Notes: a model not told the origin generated them from the sequence alone. 64,000 nucleotides of DNA from Rhizobium sp. 007 (GCF_015353075.1 NZ_CP064188.1:248001-312000); one strand, 5' to 3'; positions 54,001 to 63,134 are shown, counted from the stretch's first letter. Numbers and translations: made by a program.

Positions 54001-54681
54001 CCTTGGTGCTAAGGCTGTTGCGCCGCTGGACCGCCGAGATCAAATATCGGCCGACTACAATTACGATCAAATGTATTGGAGAATATTGGGGAACGATAGA
54101 AATGAGGCTGGATTTTCTTGATCTCGATCAATGCTACGAATACTCCCGATGCTTGCCAATTAAAGTATAAATAAATCAAAGATTGCACAACAGCTAAAAT
54201 CCCTGATTCAAGCATCCAATCTTCTCCGCTGGGCTTAACTTGGAGGCAGCCTAAAGCCAAATTTCTAGCATGCGAGGAACGCCCTTGAAGTTGATATTGC
54301 ATTGCAACACGTTGACAATTCGCCTTTTATAAGGGATGAAGTGACGACGGGTGTTCTTATAGCTATACGAATAGACTCAGCCATTGTTCAAGTTGAACTT
54401 ACTTCGAGCCAAGAATGATCGTTATCGATAGAAGTTTCTTCTGCCAAATTTAATCATGTTGGACCGTATGCTGCAAGTTGAACAGTGTCATGAGGTTTCC
54501 GCCGTCCTGCGTATTGAGGATGTGGTAATTGCCAGCCGCCCATCATCTACTGGGATATCGCAGCATATTTCTCCGCATAGGGCTTCAGTCGATAGGCTAC
54601 CGCGAGGATTACCATGCCGACCGACGTCGCCATGGATAGGGCAGTGACGCGCCCTTGCAAGAAACCAACAGGCACACAGTT
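54001..54681. other. AT-rich intergenic stretch with a possible transporter tail
   Basis: About 680 bases. On the minus strand, 54547-54666 reads GFLQGRVTALSMATSVGMVI then LAVAYRLKPYAEKYAAISQ and stops, which looks like the last helix of a membrane protein such as a flippase. No start or body is present. The rest shows no gene or clear repeat. Confidence 0.35.
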
Positions 54682-55131
54682 ATGAAAAATCCTATCCTAG
54701 CAGTCGCATCGAGTGGCGGCCATTGGCAGCAATTGCTATTATTGTCGGAAGCGTTCGATGATCTGTCTCCAGTCTTCGTCACGACGAAAGATGAACTTCT
54801 GAGGCAGTCCGGAAAGACAAATGGTTTTGTAGTCGAAGACTGCAATCGCAACCAGCCATTGCGGGTAGTAAGATGCTTGCTGCAATGCGCACGGATCGTC
54901 CTTTCGCTGCGACCAAAAGTAATCCTCTCCACCGGAGCTGCACCTGGCCTGATCTGCATCGCATTCGGGAGAATGATCGGCGCCAAGACGATTTGGATCG
55001 ATAGCTTCGCTAATGTAGAGCAATTGTCGATGTCGGGCAAATTGGCCCGCTTTCTATGTAACCGCTGGGTTACGCAATGGGAACATTTGAGCAGTGGGTC
55101 AGGCCCTAGCTTCCATGGAGCCTTGCTGTGA
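54682..55131 (+). CDS. PssD/Alg14-like subunit of a split glycosyltransferase
   Basis: A 149-residue Alg14-family protein: ILAVASSGGHWQQLLLLSEAF near the start, SLRPKVILSTGAAPGLICIAFGRMIGAKTIWIDSFANVEQLSMSGKL in the middle. In rhizobia PssD and PssE together transfer glucuronic acid to lipid-linked glucose, PssD anchoring the complex. The stop overlaps the next gene as GTGA. The ATG at 54682 begins the first beta strand. Confidence 0.88.
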   Translation: MKNPILAVASSGGHWQQLLLLSEAFDDLSPVFVTTKDELLRQSGKTNGFVVEDCNRNQPLRVVRCLLQCARIVLSLRPKVILSTGAAPGLICIAFGRMIGAKTIWIDSFANVEQLSMSGKLARFLCNRWVTQWEHLSSGSGPSFHGALL

Positions 55132-55610
55132 TTATCGTCACCGTTGGCACACAGCTTGCTTTCGATCGGCTGATCAAAATGGTCGATGAACTCGCTCCTT
55201 CGCTAAAGCAGGAGGTCTTCGCGCAGATAGGTGCAGGCAGCTATACACCCAAATATCATGCTTGGAGTGCTAATGTCGAAGCTTCTGAGTTTGACGAGAG
55301 ACTGAAGCATTGTTCGATCATCGTGTCCCATGCCGGGATCGGAACGGTGCTCAAAGCATATAGATATATGAAGCCAATAGTCCTCGTTCCGCGACTTTCA
55401 TCTCTTGGCGAGCATCGTAACGATCATCAGCTAGCCACGGTCTCACAGCTAAAGAACAGGCCTGGCATCTATGTTGCCGGATCAAAAGAAGAATTAAAGG
55501 ATCTCCTACACGGAGATTTGCGGCCAGCTGTAGCTGCTAGTGATATGGAAGCAAGTAAGGAAAGATTGCTGGGCTACGTACGGCAGACAATGGTCGAAAT
55601 GCTGACGTAA
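55128..55610 (+). CDS. PssE/Alg13-like catalytic subunit of a split glycosyltransferase
   Basis: A 160-residue protein matching the C-terminal half of MurG/Alg13-type enzymes: MIIVTVGTQLAFDRLIKMVDEL, CSIIVSHAGIGTVLKAYRYMKPIVLVPRLSSLGEHRNDHQLA. The HAGxGT and PR...GEHxxxHQ motifs bind the UDP-sugar. It starts with GTG inside the PssD-like stop. The pair presumably uses UDP-glucuronic acid, which fits the UDP-glucose dehydrogenase gene at 56702-58008. Confidence 0.9.
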   Translation: MIIVTVGTQLAFDRLIKMVDELAPSLKQEVFAQIGAGSYTPKYHAWSANVEASEFDERLKHCSIIVSHAGIGTVLKAYRYMKPIVLVPRLSSLGEHRNDHQLATVSQLKNRPGIYVAGSKEELKDLLHGDLRPAVAASDMEASKERLLGYVRQTMVEMLT

Positions 55611-55712
55611 TAGGACTAGTAAGGTCATGCCTATAGTCCTTCGCAAGCATCGTGGCGACGCGGCAGCATCGTTATTCTCGTAGACCTACTCGAGGGCACC
55701 TGGCCTTCCGTT

Positions 55713-56405
55713 TCAGCACAACCCCCGGACAAGGTAGCGAACCAGCATCGTTGCCATGATCTCGCCGGCCTTTTCTGGCTTCGGGTGCAGGCCGTCTGGA
55801 ATTGCTTCGATGCGCTCTAGTTCTGGCAGTGCAAACCATGCAGGTCGGAAGTCAACAAACCCCATGCCACGGCTTTCCGCAGCCTGGCGATGCGCCGCGA
55901 TATAGGAATCAAGAAAGGGCCTCATCCAGCCTCGCAAACCTGAGACGGGATTCATCGCCATTACAACAATTCGAGCTTGGGGGGCGCCAGCATGCAGCCC
56001 GTCGAGGATCATGGCGATATTTGTTCGGCTAGTAGATAAGCGAATGAAACGATCGAGTGCCGCGTCGTTAGCATAGAGTTCGACCAAAACGATGTCTGGT
56101 TGCTCCGCAGTGACCCAGGCGACTTGGCTGAGTGCCCACTCGGACGTAGCACCAGCGAGCGCCACGATCTTGATCGAAACCGGCTGCTTCAAACAGGCAC
56201 CAAGTTCCTTCTCAAGCACCTGTGGCCATCCGCCGCGCGAAGTGAGAGAGGTTCCAAAAGCAACGATCTTCAATGGAGATCCGTACTGAGATGCCGATGC
56301 TGTATTTGCAGCAAAGAACAGGAGCAATAGGGTCGACACTATAAGCATCCATGCCGCTACGCCAGTTTTTTGCTTATACTCAACCTTTAGATGTAAAATA
56401 CGCAC
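55713..56405 (-). CDS. SGNH/GDSL-type hydrolase, exported
   Basis: A 230-residue protein with a signal/anchor (AWMLIVSTLLLLFFAANTASAS). SGNH blocks: IVAFGTSLTSRGGWPQVLE (Ser, although GTS replaces GDS), LVELYANDAALDRF (Asn in block III) and IPDGLHPKPEKAGEIMA (Asp-x-x-His). Such proteins deacetylate or esterify glycans in the periplasm. Near the acetyltransferase of this locus, a role in acetyl editing is a reasonable guess. Confidence 0.85.
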   Translation of the reverse strand: MRILHLKVEYKQKTGVAAWMLIVSTLLLLFFAANTASASQYGSPLKIVAFGTSLTSRGGWPQVLEKELGACLKQPVSIKIVALAGATSEWALSQVAWVTAEQPDIVLVELYANDAALDRFIRLSTSRTNIAMILDGLHAGAPQARIVVMAMNPVSGLRGWMRPFLDSYIAAHRQAAESRGMGFVDFRPAWFALPELERIEAIPDGLHPKPEKAGEIMATMLVRYLVRGLC

Positions 56406-56408
56406 CCG

Positions 56409-56654
56409 TTACCCATCCGGTTTGACTTGGAATGCTACCCAAACCGGCACCTCGATCGCAACAAAAGCGTTCTGGCGTCGTAATTGTGGTATGCGCTTAA
56501 TACTCAAAGCGACTTCACATGCCACTGACCCAACCAGGTAAGGATGCGTCTCGACATCCACCCTATCGTGCAAAATGCCGATTGTACTCGGTGTACGGAT
56601 AGTCAACGGAGACGTGTCTGCTAGGGACTCATGTCGCCCGCCTCCGTGCGACAT
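56409..56654 (-). CDS. Hypothetical short frame before the SGNH gene
   Basis: An 81-residue frame ending VAIEVPVWVAFQVKPDG three bases before the SGNH start. Middle part THPYLVGSVACEVALSIKRI is mildly hydrophobic. No family motif or ribosome site; acceptance is weak. It could be the tail of a lost gene. Confidence 0.25.
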   Translation of the reverse strand: MSHGGGRHESLADTSPLTIRTPSTIGILHDRVDVETHPYLVGSVACEVALSIKRIPQLRRQNAFVAIEVPVWVAFQVKPDG

Positions 56655-56701
56655 CGCTGAGGATGACTTTGACAAGGCTCAAATGCAAACTTGATTCCGG
56701 A

Positions 56702-58008
56702 TCAATGCTTCTTGCCGACGGCAAAGTGGCTGAAGCCGTGGCGCGTGATTTCGGCGACGGGATAGATATTGCGCAGGTCCACGACGACAGATTTCTTCAT
56801 CGTGGTCTTCAGGCGCTTGAAGTCGAGCGCGCGGAATTCATCCCATTCGGTAACGAGCACGATGGCATCGGCGCTCTCGGCAATCTCGTAAGGGTCATTG
56901 CCGTAGGTCACCGGCCCGAGCATTTCCTTGGCCGCTTGCATGCCTTCCGGGTCATAGACGTGAACCGTGGCGCCGCCGTCGAGCAAGGCCTGGATGATGG
57001 TGATCGACGGCGCATCGCGCATGTCGTCGGTGTTCGGCTTGAAGGTCAGGCCGAGGACGGCGATCTTCTTGCCGCGCACGCTGCCGTCGCAGGCGGCGAT
57101 CACCTTACGACCCATGGCGCGCTTGCGGTTGTCGTTGATTGCAACCGTCGTTTCGATGAGGCGCATCGGGCTGTCATAGTCCTGCGCGGTCTTGACGAGC
57201 GCCAGCGTGTCCTTCGGAAAGCACGAGCCGCCATAGCCGGGGCCGGCATGCAGGAACTTGTCGCCGATGCGCTTGTCCATGCCGATGCCCTTGGCAACCT
57301 TTTGCACATCCGCACCGATCTGTTCGCAAAGGTCGGCGATCTCGTTGATGAAGGTAATCTTCATGGCGAGGAAGGCGTTGGCGGCGTACTTGATCAGCTC
57401 CGACGTGCGGCGCTCGCAGAAATAAGCGGTGCCTCGTTGAGGTAGAGCGGCCGGTAGACTTCGCGCATGACTTCCGTGGCGCGCGCGTCTTCGGTGCCGA
57501 TGACGATGCGGTCGGGGCGCTTGAAGTCGGTGATGGCAGCACCTTCGCGCAGGAATTCCGGGTTCGAGACGACGGCGATGTCCTTGCCGGGGAACTCTTC
57601 GCGGAAGATGCGCTCGATCTCGTCGCCGGTGCCGACGGGAACGGTGGACTTCGTGACGACGACGGTGAAGCCGCTGACGGCTGCGGCAATCTCGCGCGCG
57701 GCGGCATAGACGTAGCTCAGGTCGGCATGGCCGTCGCCGCGGCGCGACGGCGTGCCGACCGCGATGAAGACGACATCGGCGTCTGCAACCGGTGCAGCCA
57801 GATCCTTGGAGAAATCCAGGCGGCCGGCGCTGCGGTTGTGCTCGATGATGGCATCGAGGCCCGGCTCGAAGATCGGCACTTCGCCGCGTTCAAGGGCGTC
57901 GATCTTCGCTTCGGATTTATCGACGCAGGTGATGTGGTGGCCGAAATCCGCAAGGCAGGCGCCGGAGACGAGACCGACATAGCCCGAACCAATCATAACA
58001 ATGCGCAT
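56702..58008 (-). pseudogene. ugd: UDP-glucose 6-dehydrogenase, single frameshift
   Basis: Two frames make one UGD: MRIVMIGSGYVGLVSGACLADFGH, FIAVGTPSRRGDGHADLSYV, STVPVGTGDEIER, NPEFLREGAAITDF and then KITFINEIADLCEQIGADV, GPGYGGSCFPKDTLALVK (catalytic Cys), AVLGLTFKPNTDDMRDAPS. The break is near 57420: the plus strand reads gcagaaataagc where one more a would give IFCERRTSELIKYAANAFLAMK. All catalytic residues are intact, so a sequencing indel in the A-run is at least as likely as real loss. The enzyme makes UDP-glucuronate for the PssDE-like transferase. GAGGGT precedes the ATG. Confidence 0.85.
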
Positions 58009-58652
58009 GGTACCCTCAAATATTGATTTGTGATTGCTGTGTATTGGGAGTTAGTGCCACAAGCAAGTAGCTTTGTTACATTTCGTGGCACGGGGTTAAT
58101 TGCACGCGATCATCGGGAATCTCAGAATTGAATCGTGGGCATTCGCCGCTTTGCCAGCCGTATCGCCCGCGTCGATGTTGGGCGTCTTCATGATGGGTGC
58201 GACCGTGGTTTTGTCATCGGGTTGCTCAAGTATATCGGGGAAGGGGGTTGCTGCTATCCATTAACCAACTCTGTTGAATAATTTGATACTATTCTTTGCA
58301 ATCTTCAGGCTGCAGAAACCCGAGGATTTGGTATGTCAATCCGATTTAAAAGCCTTATTTGCGCGTTCGGCGTATCAATCTCAATGTGGGTTTGCATTAT
58401 CGGAGGGGGGAATTTCGTCTACCGGTCATTGATCAATCAGACGGATCAAACCTCGACAGCCAGCATAAGATAGAGCGCATAGCATTGCGGATTGGCGCCC
58501 TTGGGCGGGTTTATTCAATTTGATCCTGAGAACGCGTAATTAAAGTTGCATTTGCTGCGCTGCGGGATAGTATAGTGCAGTGCAATTTCGCCGCGGGTGC
58601 TGGCCTTGGCCATTTACCCTTCGTTTCCGTAGTCAACCCGAGGGTCGGAGCG
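58009..58652. other. Intergenic stretch with one short frame
   Basis: About 640 bases. The only noticeable frame is 58333-58473 (46 residues, MSIRFKSLICAFGVSISMW with one membrane helix). It resembles the start of a membrane sensor and may be a remnant. Nothing else was recognised. Confidence 0.4.
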
Positions 58653-58997
58653 ATGACTGAGCTGGACACCTACCCAAGCCTGCAGATTTTCAAGTCTCCG
58701 TTGCAATCCCGCGTGATCCGCGCTTGCTACTATCAACCATCTTCAGGGACCATGGCTATCGAGATGCGCGCCGGTGGCTTTCGCATCTGGAAAGATGTTC
58801 CCCAAAGTTACGTCGATGCGCTTGTGCATCACCGAGCGCCCGGCCTGTTTTACGAGAAGGTGATGCGTCACTTGCTTGGTTCGCCGCTTTCCCCACTCGG
58901 TTTTTCAGCTATCTTATTCAAGGCATCCATATACCGAATACCCGAAAGCTTGTCCGCGTCGGTTTCTCGAGTGCGACGCTTGTCATTTCAGCAGTGA
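58653..58997 (+). CDS. KTSC-domain protein, extended form
   Basis: A 114-residue protein. The first 70 residues follow the KTSC domain pattern: LQSRVIRACYYQPSSGTMAIEMRAGGFRIWKDVPQSYVDALVHHRAPGLFYEKVM. The rest (GFSAILFKASIYRIPESLSASVSRVRR) is extra and may be unrelated read-through. CGGAG precedes the ATG at 58653. KTSC domains occur alone or fused to lysyl-tRNA synthetase; their function is unknown. A second KTSC gene follows 190 bases downstream. Confidence 0.7.
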   Translation: MTELDTYPSLQIFKSPLQSRVIRACYYQPSSGTMAIEMRAGGFRIWKDVPQSYVDALVHHRAPGLFYEKVMRHLLGSPLSPLGFSAILFKASIYRIPESLSASVSRVRRLSFQQ

Positions 58998-59188
58998 CAT
59001 TTTAATCGAACCCATCCTAACTTAGGTCTACTCGCCGGACCCCGCTGCATCGGCCGTGGCGTACCGGCGGTGACCTGTATTGTCTCGCCTGGTATTACGC
59101 TTGGCCGCAGTACTGCCGCCGAATACTCAAGGTCGGTGTGGGCCAACGATGCGCTTGCATTTTTTGAACCGTAAAATACCATACTCGC

Positions 59189-59389
59189 ATGCAACGTGAT
59201 CTTAATTCGAAGTTGATTGAGAGCTTCGTCTACGACGAGGAGGATCAGTTACTTCGCCTTCATCTCACAAGCGGCCAGATACGTGTCTATCGGGATGTGC
59301 CCAAAGATATCGTGGAAGGTCTTGCCAGAAGTCTTTCCCCAGGCTCATTCTATATCGAGAACATTCGGCACAAATTTTCCGCTGAGTAA
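59189..59389 (+). CDS. KTSC-domain protein
   Basis: A 66-residue single KTSC domain: LIESFVYDEEDQLLRLHLTSGQIRVYRDVPKDIVEGLARSLSPGSFYIENIRHKF. It aligns with the preceding gene (VYRDVPKDIVEGL / IWKDVPQSYVDAL, SPGSFYIENI / APGLFYEKVM) but is diverged. Complete length for the domain. Function unknown. Confidence 0.75.
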   Translation: MQRDLNSKLIESFVYDEEDQLLRLHLTSGQIRVYRDVPKDIVEGLARSLSPGSFYIENIRHKFSAE

Positions 59390-59484
59390 AGGTGGAGCTC
59401 TTGGAGAGTAGGGTAGCGAAACTTCTGTTTCGCGTTCATGCAGCAGTACAACCAGTCGACGCGAACTCTGAAGGAAGAAGCGTT

Positions 59485-59739
59485 ATGTCGCTTACATTTC
59501 AAAAATCGATGACGGCAGTCGTTGCGGGCTCCTGGTTGTTTGCGGCACAAACGTACGCGGCGGATATGGTGACGCGCAACGAGGAACGTGCGGCCCATGT
59601 CCAGGTAGATCGTCCGTACCGGATGGTCAGGACCACCTATGCTGGCCAGCCAGTTCGGGAATGCGACGATCTCCTCATCGAATACCGACAGACAGGTCTC
59701 ACCGAGGTTGTAACGATCTGTCACCCGCCTGTATTCTAA
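59485..59739 (+). CDS. Small secreted protein, hypothetical
   Basis: An 84-residue protein with signal peptide (FQKSMTAVVAGSWLFAAQTYAAD). The mature part has two cysteines (VRECDDLL and VVTICHPPVF) that may pair. A GGAAGAAG ribosome site precedes the ATG at 59485. No family recognised; similar small periplasmic proteins are common in rhizobia. Confidence 0.6.
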   Translation: MSLTFQKSMTAVVAGSWLFAAQTYAADMVTRNEERAAHVQVDRPYRMVRTTYAGQPVRECDDLLIEYRQTGLTEVVTICHPPVF

Positions 59740-59903
59740 AGACGTCGATAAGGGATGGAAATATAACGCTCTACGCCCGGCGGGGTCGCTGCGGCGGACT
59801 TAGACTCGAGTTGTTTCTTGATATTGAGGCAGGCATAATCCTATCTGTGGAGCCACTCTGTCCAGCCTTCCCGCGCCGTGGGAAGGCATCGGCGATGCTC
59901 ACG

Positions 59904-60035
59904 TCACCTTGTTCCAGCGGTGAACCCATAATCGGTTCCATCGCTCAAGATCCAGACAGCGCCGGCGATGAGGCCACCCCACATCACCAGCGCGAGAACA
60001 ATTGCCATCAGCAAATATTTTAAGCGAGTCGTCAT
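59904..60035 (-). CDS. Small membrane protein, hypothetical
   Basis: A 43-residue frame: MTTRLKYLLMAIVLALVMWG then GLIAGAVWILSDG, a single membrane helix followed by a polar tail. Its ATG overlaps the stop of the upstream frame by ATGA, which supports both being genes. Function unknown. Confidence 0.45.
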   Translation of the reverse strand: MTTRLKYLLMAIVLALVMWGGLIAGAVWILSDGTDYGFTAGTR

Positions 60036-60265
60036 AGGGAAACGCTAGACGCCGTTCCAACATGCGCACACTCATTGATAACCCAATTGGATAATATACA
60101 GTAAATATCTTCCCTCGAGTGTGCTAAATTGAACTTCTGGGAGGCTTGACCGGCGTCGTGGTCTTCTATCTCCTTTGCAATCAAGGCGTTACGGCTGACG
60201 GTTACAGGTTTCCGCGCCTCGGCGGCCAGCTCGGACACCGTTTCGTCATCAACCCAGTCAGGCAT
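60032..60265 (-). CDS. Small hypothetical protein
   Basis: A 77-residue frame beginning MPDWVDDETVSELAAEARKP, acidic at the start and helical, with GC3-biased codons. It is coupled by ATGA to the small membrane protein gene. No known domain. The codon pattern is better than in neighbouring chance frames. Confidence 0.4.
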   Translation of the reverse strand: MPDWVDDETVSELAAEARKPVTVSRNALIAKEIEDHDAGQASQKFNLAHSREDIYCILSNWVINECAHVGTASSVSL

Positions 60266-60657
60266 CCAGCAATACGCAAGCGCCTACCGCATGCTTGTCG
60301 GGCGCGAAGTTGATCGTGGTCTAGATCTCCCCACTCAATGAGGCAGCGTTTTGAGATTGATTGCAATTCAAGCTTTCGCACAATCTGAAACGTCAAATGC
60401 ATCAGAGCTCGCACGGATTTGCTTTGTGTCAGAATCCGCAACAAGGCGTCGTCATCGGTGGACGTCGCGCGTTCGCTACGCAACAACCAGGACTTCGGCA
60501 TCCTGCATCTCGTTCTCTCCGGCACGCCATGCTCTTTCATACGACAGGCGAATTGGACATTTACCTCAGGTTCTAGCCGTAACCGCAAAATGAACTTGCA
60601 ACCCCCGCTGGCTTTCTTTTCTAGGCAAGCACCAAGAGAAGGACCAGAGGAGGCAAC

Positions 60658-60780
60658 GTGGCGGAAATGATACCTCAGAGCGTCGTCGAGAAGCTAGAGC
60701 GCGAATGGCGAATGATTGACGCGACCGGCCGGCACCACCGAAGCCGCAACCCGAAATCTCAATTGAAATTCCGCGCTTGA
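60658..60780 (+). CDS. Small conserved-looking rhizobial hypothetical protein
   Basis: A 40-residue frame starting with GTG: VAEMIPQSVVEKLEREWRMI then a basic tail. A very good ribosome site (GAGGAGG, 60647-60653) lies 4-5 bases ahead, stronger than for most genes here. The helical PxSVxEKLExxW pattern occurs in small rhizobial hypotheticals. Function unknown. Confidence 0.5.
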   Translation: MAEMIPQSVVEKLEREWRMIDATGRHHRSRNPKSQLKFRA

Positions 60781-60895
60781 AAGTCGGACGTGTCGATTGG
60801 TAGCCGGGCGTGGCTTCCAAAGTCAGTATCCTTTTTTTGGGGGCAACTGGCAAAAAATCAAGAGCTTCGAAAACCAGTGAGCACGTAAATCTAAG

Positions 60896-61060
60896 TCAAA
60901 CGGCTTTGCGCGTGTGGCTCGTAAAATAGCGACGATACAGAATGCGTGGATACGAGCGATGAACGCCATATTTCTTCGCTAGGAAGTCTATCTTTGCTCC
61001 TGCCATATATTCAGCGATGAGCAGCAGGCGTTTTTCGCGTGTCAATCTGGAAGTTGCCAT
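60896..61060 (-). CDS. Small helix-turn-helix protein, resolvase-tail-like
   Basis: A 54-residue frame: MATSRLTREKRLLLIAEYMA, GAKIDFLAKKYGVHRSYPRI, LYRRYF. This is a single Hin/resolvase-type helix-turn-helix (xxYxxGxxxxxLAxxYGVHRxx). Without a catalytic domain it is either a tiny DNA-binding protein or the remnant of a mobile-element gene. No ribosome site is obvious. Confidence 0.4.
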   Translation of the reverse strand: MATSRLTREKRLLLIAEYMAGAKIDFLAKKYGVHRSYPRILYRRYFTSHTRKAV

Positions 61061-61284
61061 TGATGTTACTAGCGAATCTTTGGGAAAGGCTTCGATCGCT
61101 CTATGCTCGTTTTCTCATTTGGAGTCAAAGGCCTGGCGCAACGGCCGGCTTTCCATGTTAGGGCAGTCACCTTCCATTTTAGGGATGATCCTGGCACGCG
61201 GACTCCGGTCAGAACACCGGCGGTGGGTGCCAGCTTGAACTGGGCTTCCGAAAGTTGACACCGCTCATATGGCGAGATCTGCTC

Positions 61285-61854
61285 TCATGAGAGACGTTCT
61301 TTGCAGATCGTCTCCACAAGCTGCTGCAGATCCTTCACGCGCGCGACGAGCCATTGCAGTTCATCATCGCTGATCGTGTATTTCGACGAATATCGCGCCT
61401 CGACATAAGCCCGTGACAACAGCTCGAAGCAGCGGCGGGCAAAGCGGGTGTCGCGCGGCCAGGCCGCGACCAGCCGCGCATCGGTGCTTTCGGCTTGCGA
61501 GCGCAGCACCTTGATGCGGTGAGACTTCGGGCCGTAGAGGGTCGATACCAGGAGCACACATTGGTAAAAGTGTTCCGTTGCCTGGTGCATCATGAAGGAC
61601 GCGTGGTTGTCGTCTTGTTGAGCAAGGTAAAACTTTGCGCCCTTTAGAAATTTTGCGCCGCTTGCGAACCACTGATCGAAATACCGCTGCGCCTCGGCCT
61701 TTGCCTCCTCCGGTGTCAGAGCCTTCGGCTGGGCGAGGGGATGGCCGGGCTCCTCGTAGAGCACGATCTCGTCTTTGGCGATGTCGGTAAAGAACGGCCG
61801 GCCGCGCGAAAGCTGGTCGTTGACGTCTGCCAGGCAGTGCACGATCGGGATCAC
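61285..61854 (-). CDS. HEPN-domain protein, truncated MNT-HEPN fusion
   Basis: A 189-residue product. Residues about 1-45 (VHCLADVNDQLSRGRPFFTDIAKDEIVLYE) are the end of a nucleotidyltransferase (MNT) domain. The HEPN domain follows: YFDQWFASGAKFLKGAKFYLAQQDDNHASFMMHQATEHFYQCVLLVSTLYG. Full-length relatives are about 300 residues, so the catalytic MNT part (GSxxxxxDxD) is missing and the GTG start is fortuitous. Whether the HEPN domain still functions is unclear. It is divergent from vapBC with an 80-base gap. Confidence 0.65.
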   Translation of the reverse strand: MIPIVHCLADVNDQLSRGRPFFTDIAKDEIVLYEEPGHPLAQPKALTPEEAKAEAQRYFDQWFASGAKFLKGAKFYLAQQDDNHASFMMHQATEHFYQCVLLVSTLYGPKSHRIKVLRSQAESTDARLVAAWPRDTRFARRCFELLSRAYVEARYSSKYTISDDELQWLVARVKDLQQLVETICKERLS

Positions 61855-61934
61855 CGGCGATCCGGTGGCTGATTATTCTATCCGCGGCAATGTTTATTTT
61901 GACTATATATGGTCATTTTAGATAGGAGGCCGTA

Positions 61935-62186
61935 ATGTCAACAATTAGCGTAGCGGAAGCAAAATCCGGGTTCGCCGGGCTGGTGGATGAGGCCGCAAAC
62001 GGCGAATTCGTGACGATCACGCGGCACGGAAAGCCCGCCGCCGTGCTTGTGTCGGTCGAAGCGGCCGAGCTTGCAAAGCGGGCTTTGAAGAAGCCACGGC
62101 CGAATTTTGGCGACTTCTTGATGACGTATCCCGGCCCTGCCGCTCTCGAAAGAAACCCCTCAAAAATGAGGGAAATTGATGAGTAA
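61935..62186 (+). CDS. Phd/YefM-type antitoxin (VapB)
   Basis: An 83-residue antitoxin: STISVAEAKSGFAGLVDEAANGEFVTITRHGKPAAVLVS is the complete Phd DNA-binding fold. The C-terminal tail (PRPNFGDFLMTYPGP) would wrap the toxin. AGGAGG precedes the ATG. It overlaps the vapC start by 8 bases. With the toxin broken, it could persist as a free DNA-binding protein. Confidence 0.88.
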   Translation: MSTISVAEAKSGFAGLVDEAANGEFVTITRHGKPAAVLVSVEAAELAKRALKKPRPNFGDFLMTYPGPAALERNPSKMREIDE

Positions 62187-62637
62187 TGGCCTGCTGCTTG
62201 ATACGAACATCATATCGATATTCTCACCTGATCAAAAGGAAAAGCCATCTGATGCGGTCAAAGCATGGTTCCATGAGCAAGGTGAGGCTGACATGCTCTA
62301 TCTGCCAGCCATGACCCTTGCCGAGATCGAGAAGGGCATGCGCAGCCTTCACCGTCGCGGTGGGGTCGGGCGAAGCGCTTGAATGCTTGGCTTGATTTCG
62401 TCGTGGATTCCTTTGGGGATCGCATCTTGAACGTTGATCCCATCGTTGCCCGGATCGCCGGGGCGCTGGAAGACGCTGCCACGGCTAAGGGCCGTCATCC
62501 CGGCCTTGGTGATCTCATCATTGCCGCAACGGCTAACCGCCAACCTGAAACACTTCATACCCATTGGGGTCCCTGTCGATCTCCCGGCCGCGTTCCGGCC
62601 GGAAAACGAGACTGCGCCAAAGACCCCTCGCTTTTGA
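62179..62637 (+). pseudogene. VapC-type PIN-domain toxin, broken
   Basis: Pieces of one PIN toxin lie in three frames: GLLLDTNIISIFSPDQKEKP and YLPAMTLAEIEKGMRSLHRR; then LNAWLDFVVDSFGDRILNVD and GRHPGLGDLIIAATA; then NLKHFIPIGVPVDLP. The Asp/Glu residues of the PIN site (LDTN, AEIEKG, GDLIIAATA) are all present. The first shift is near 62360, the second near 62535 and comes with loss of about seven codons (no LTRN strand). This small deletion is not a simple sequencing error, so the toxin is really inactive. Confidence 0.75.
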
Positions 62638-62642
62638 GGGGT
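62623..62642 (+). terminator. Hairpin after the vapC remnant
   Basis: ACCCCTC (62623-62629) pairs with GAGGGGT (62636-62642) around GCTTTT. It overlaps the last codons of the vapC remnant. There is no T-run behind it. Confidence 0.35.
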
Positions 62643-62906
62643 TAGGCAAGCTGCCCCTGTCAGATGGCCGATTCCGAAGATCGTGAAACCGACGATGTAG
62701 AGTCCTGCGCGGGCTTCGTGCGATGGGCGCAAGGGGCTGGAACGACATCAATCAAGCGCGCTCGCCGTCGCTGAATGGCTTGAGGCGCACAAAACAGTAG
62801 GGCCGGTTTTATGTCCCCGCGCTCCCAAGCTTTCACGGTCACGCTCTTTGGAAACGTGATTTCAAGGGCGCGATCGACATCGTATCATTCGTTCACCCAA
62901 TACGAT

Positions 62907-63134
62907 GACACAGATGCCAAGCACAAATCACATGCCTTCCTCGACAGTCTTATGCTGTTTGGAATGGGATACTCGTGGGGCGGGTTCCGCAGTCTTGCGA
63001 TGGAGATCGAACTTGAGAATCGTCGAGTATTAAAGACTTTGTATAAAGGGGCGCTGCTACGCCTGCAGATTGGTCTTGAAGATGTCGATGATCTGATCTG
63101 CGATCTCGATCAGGCCTTGCGGCGTGCGTCGTAG
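62907..63134 (+). pseudogene. Cystathionine beta-lyase (metC) C-terminal fragment
   Basis: The frame reads KHKSHAFLDSLMLFGMGYSWGGFRSLAM and then ALLRLQIGLEDVDDLICDLDQAL to the stop. This is the end of Cys/Met-metabolism PLP enzymes of the MetC type (FGLGYSWGGYESL ... VRLHIGLEDVDDLIADLE). The PLP lysine and everything before it are missing, and the sequence between the two blocks is scrambled. It is a remnant; the open frame from 62811 has an unrelated front end. Confidence 0.65.
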
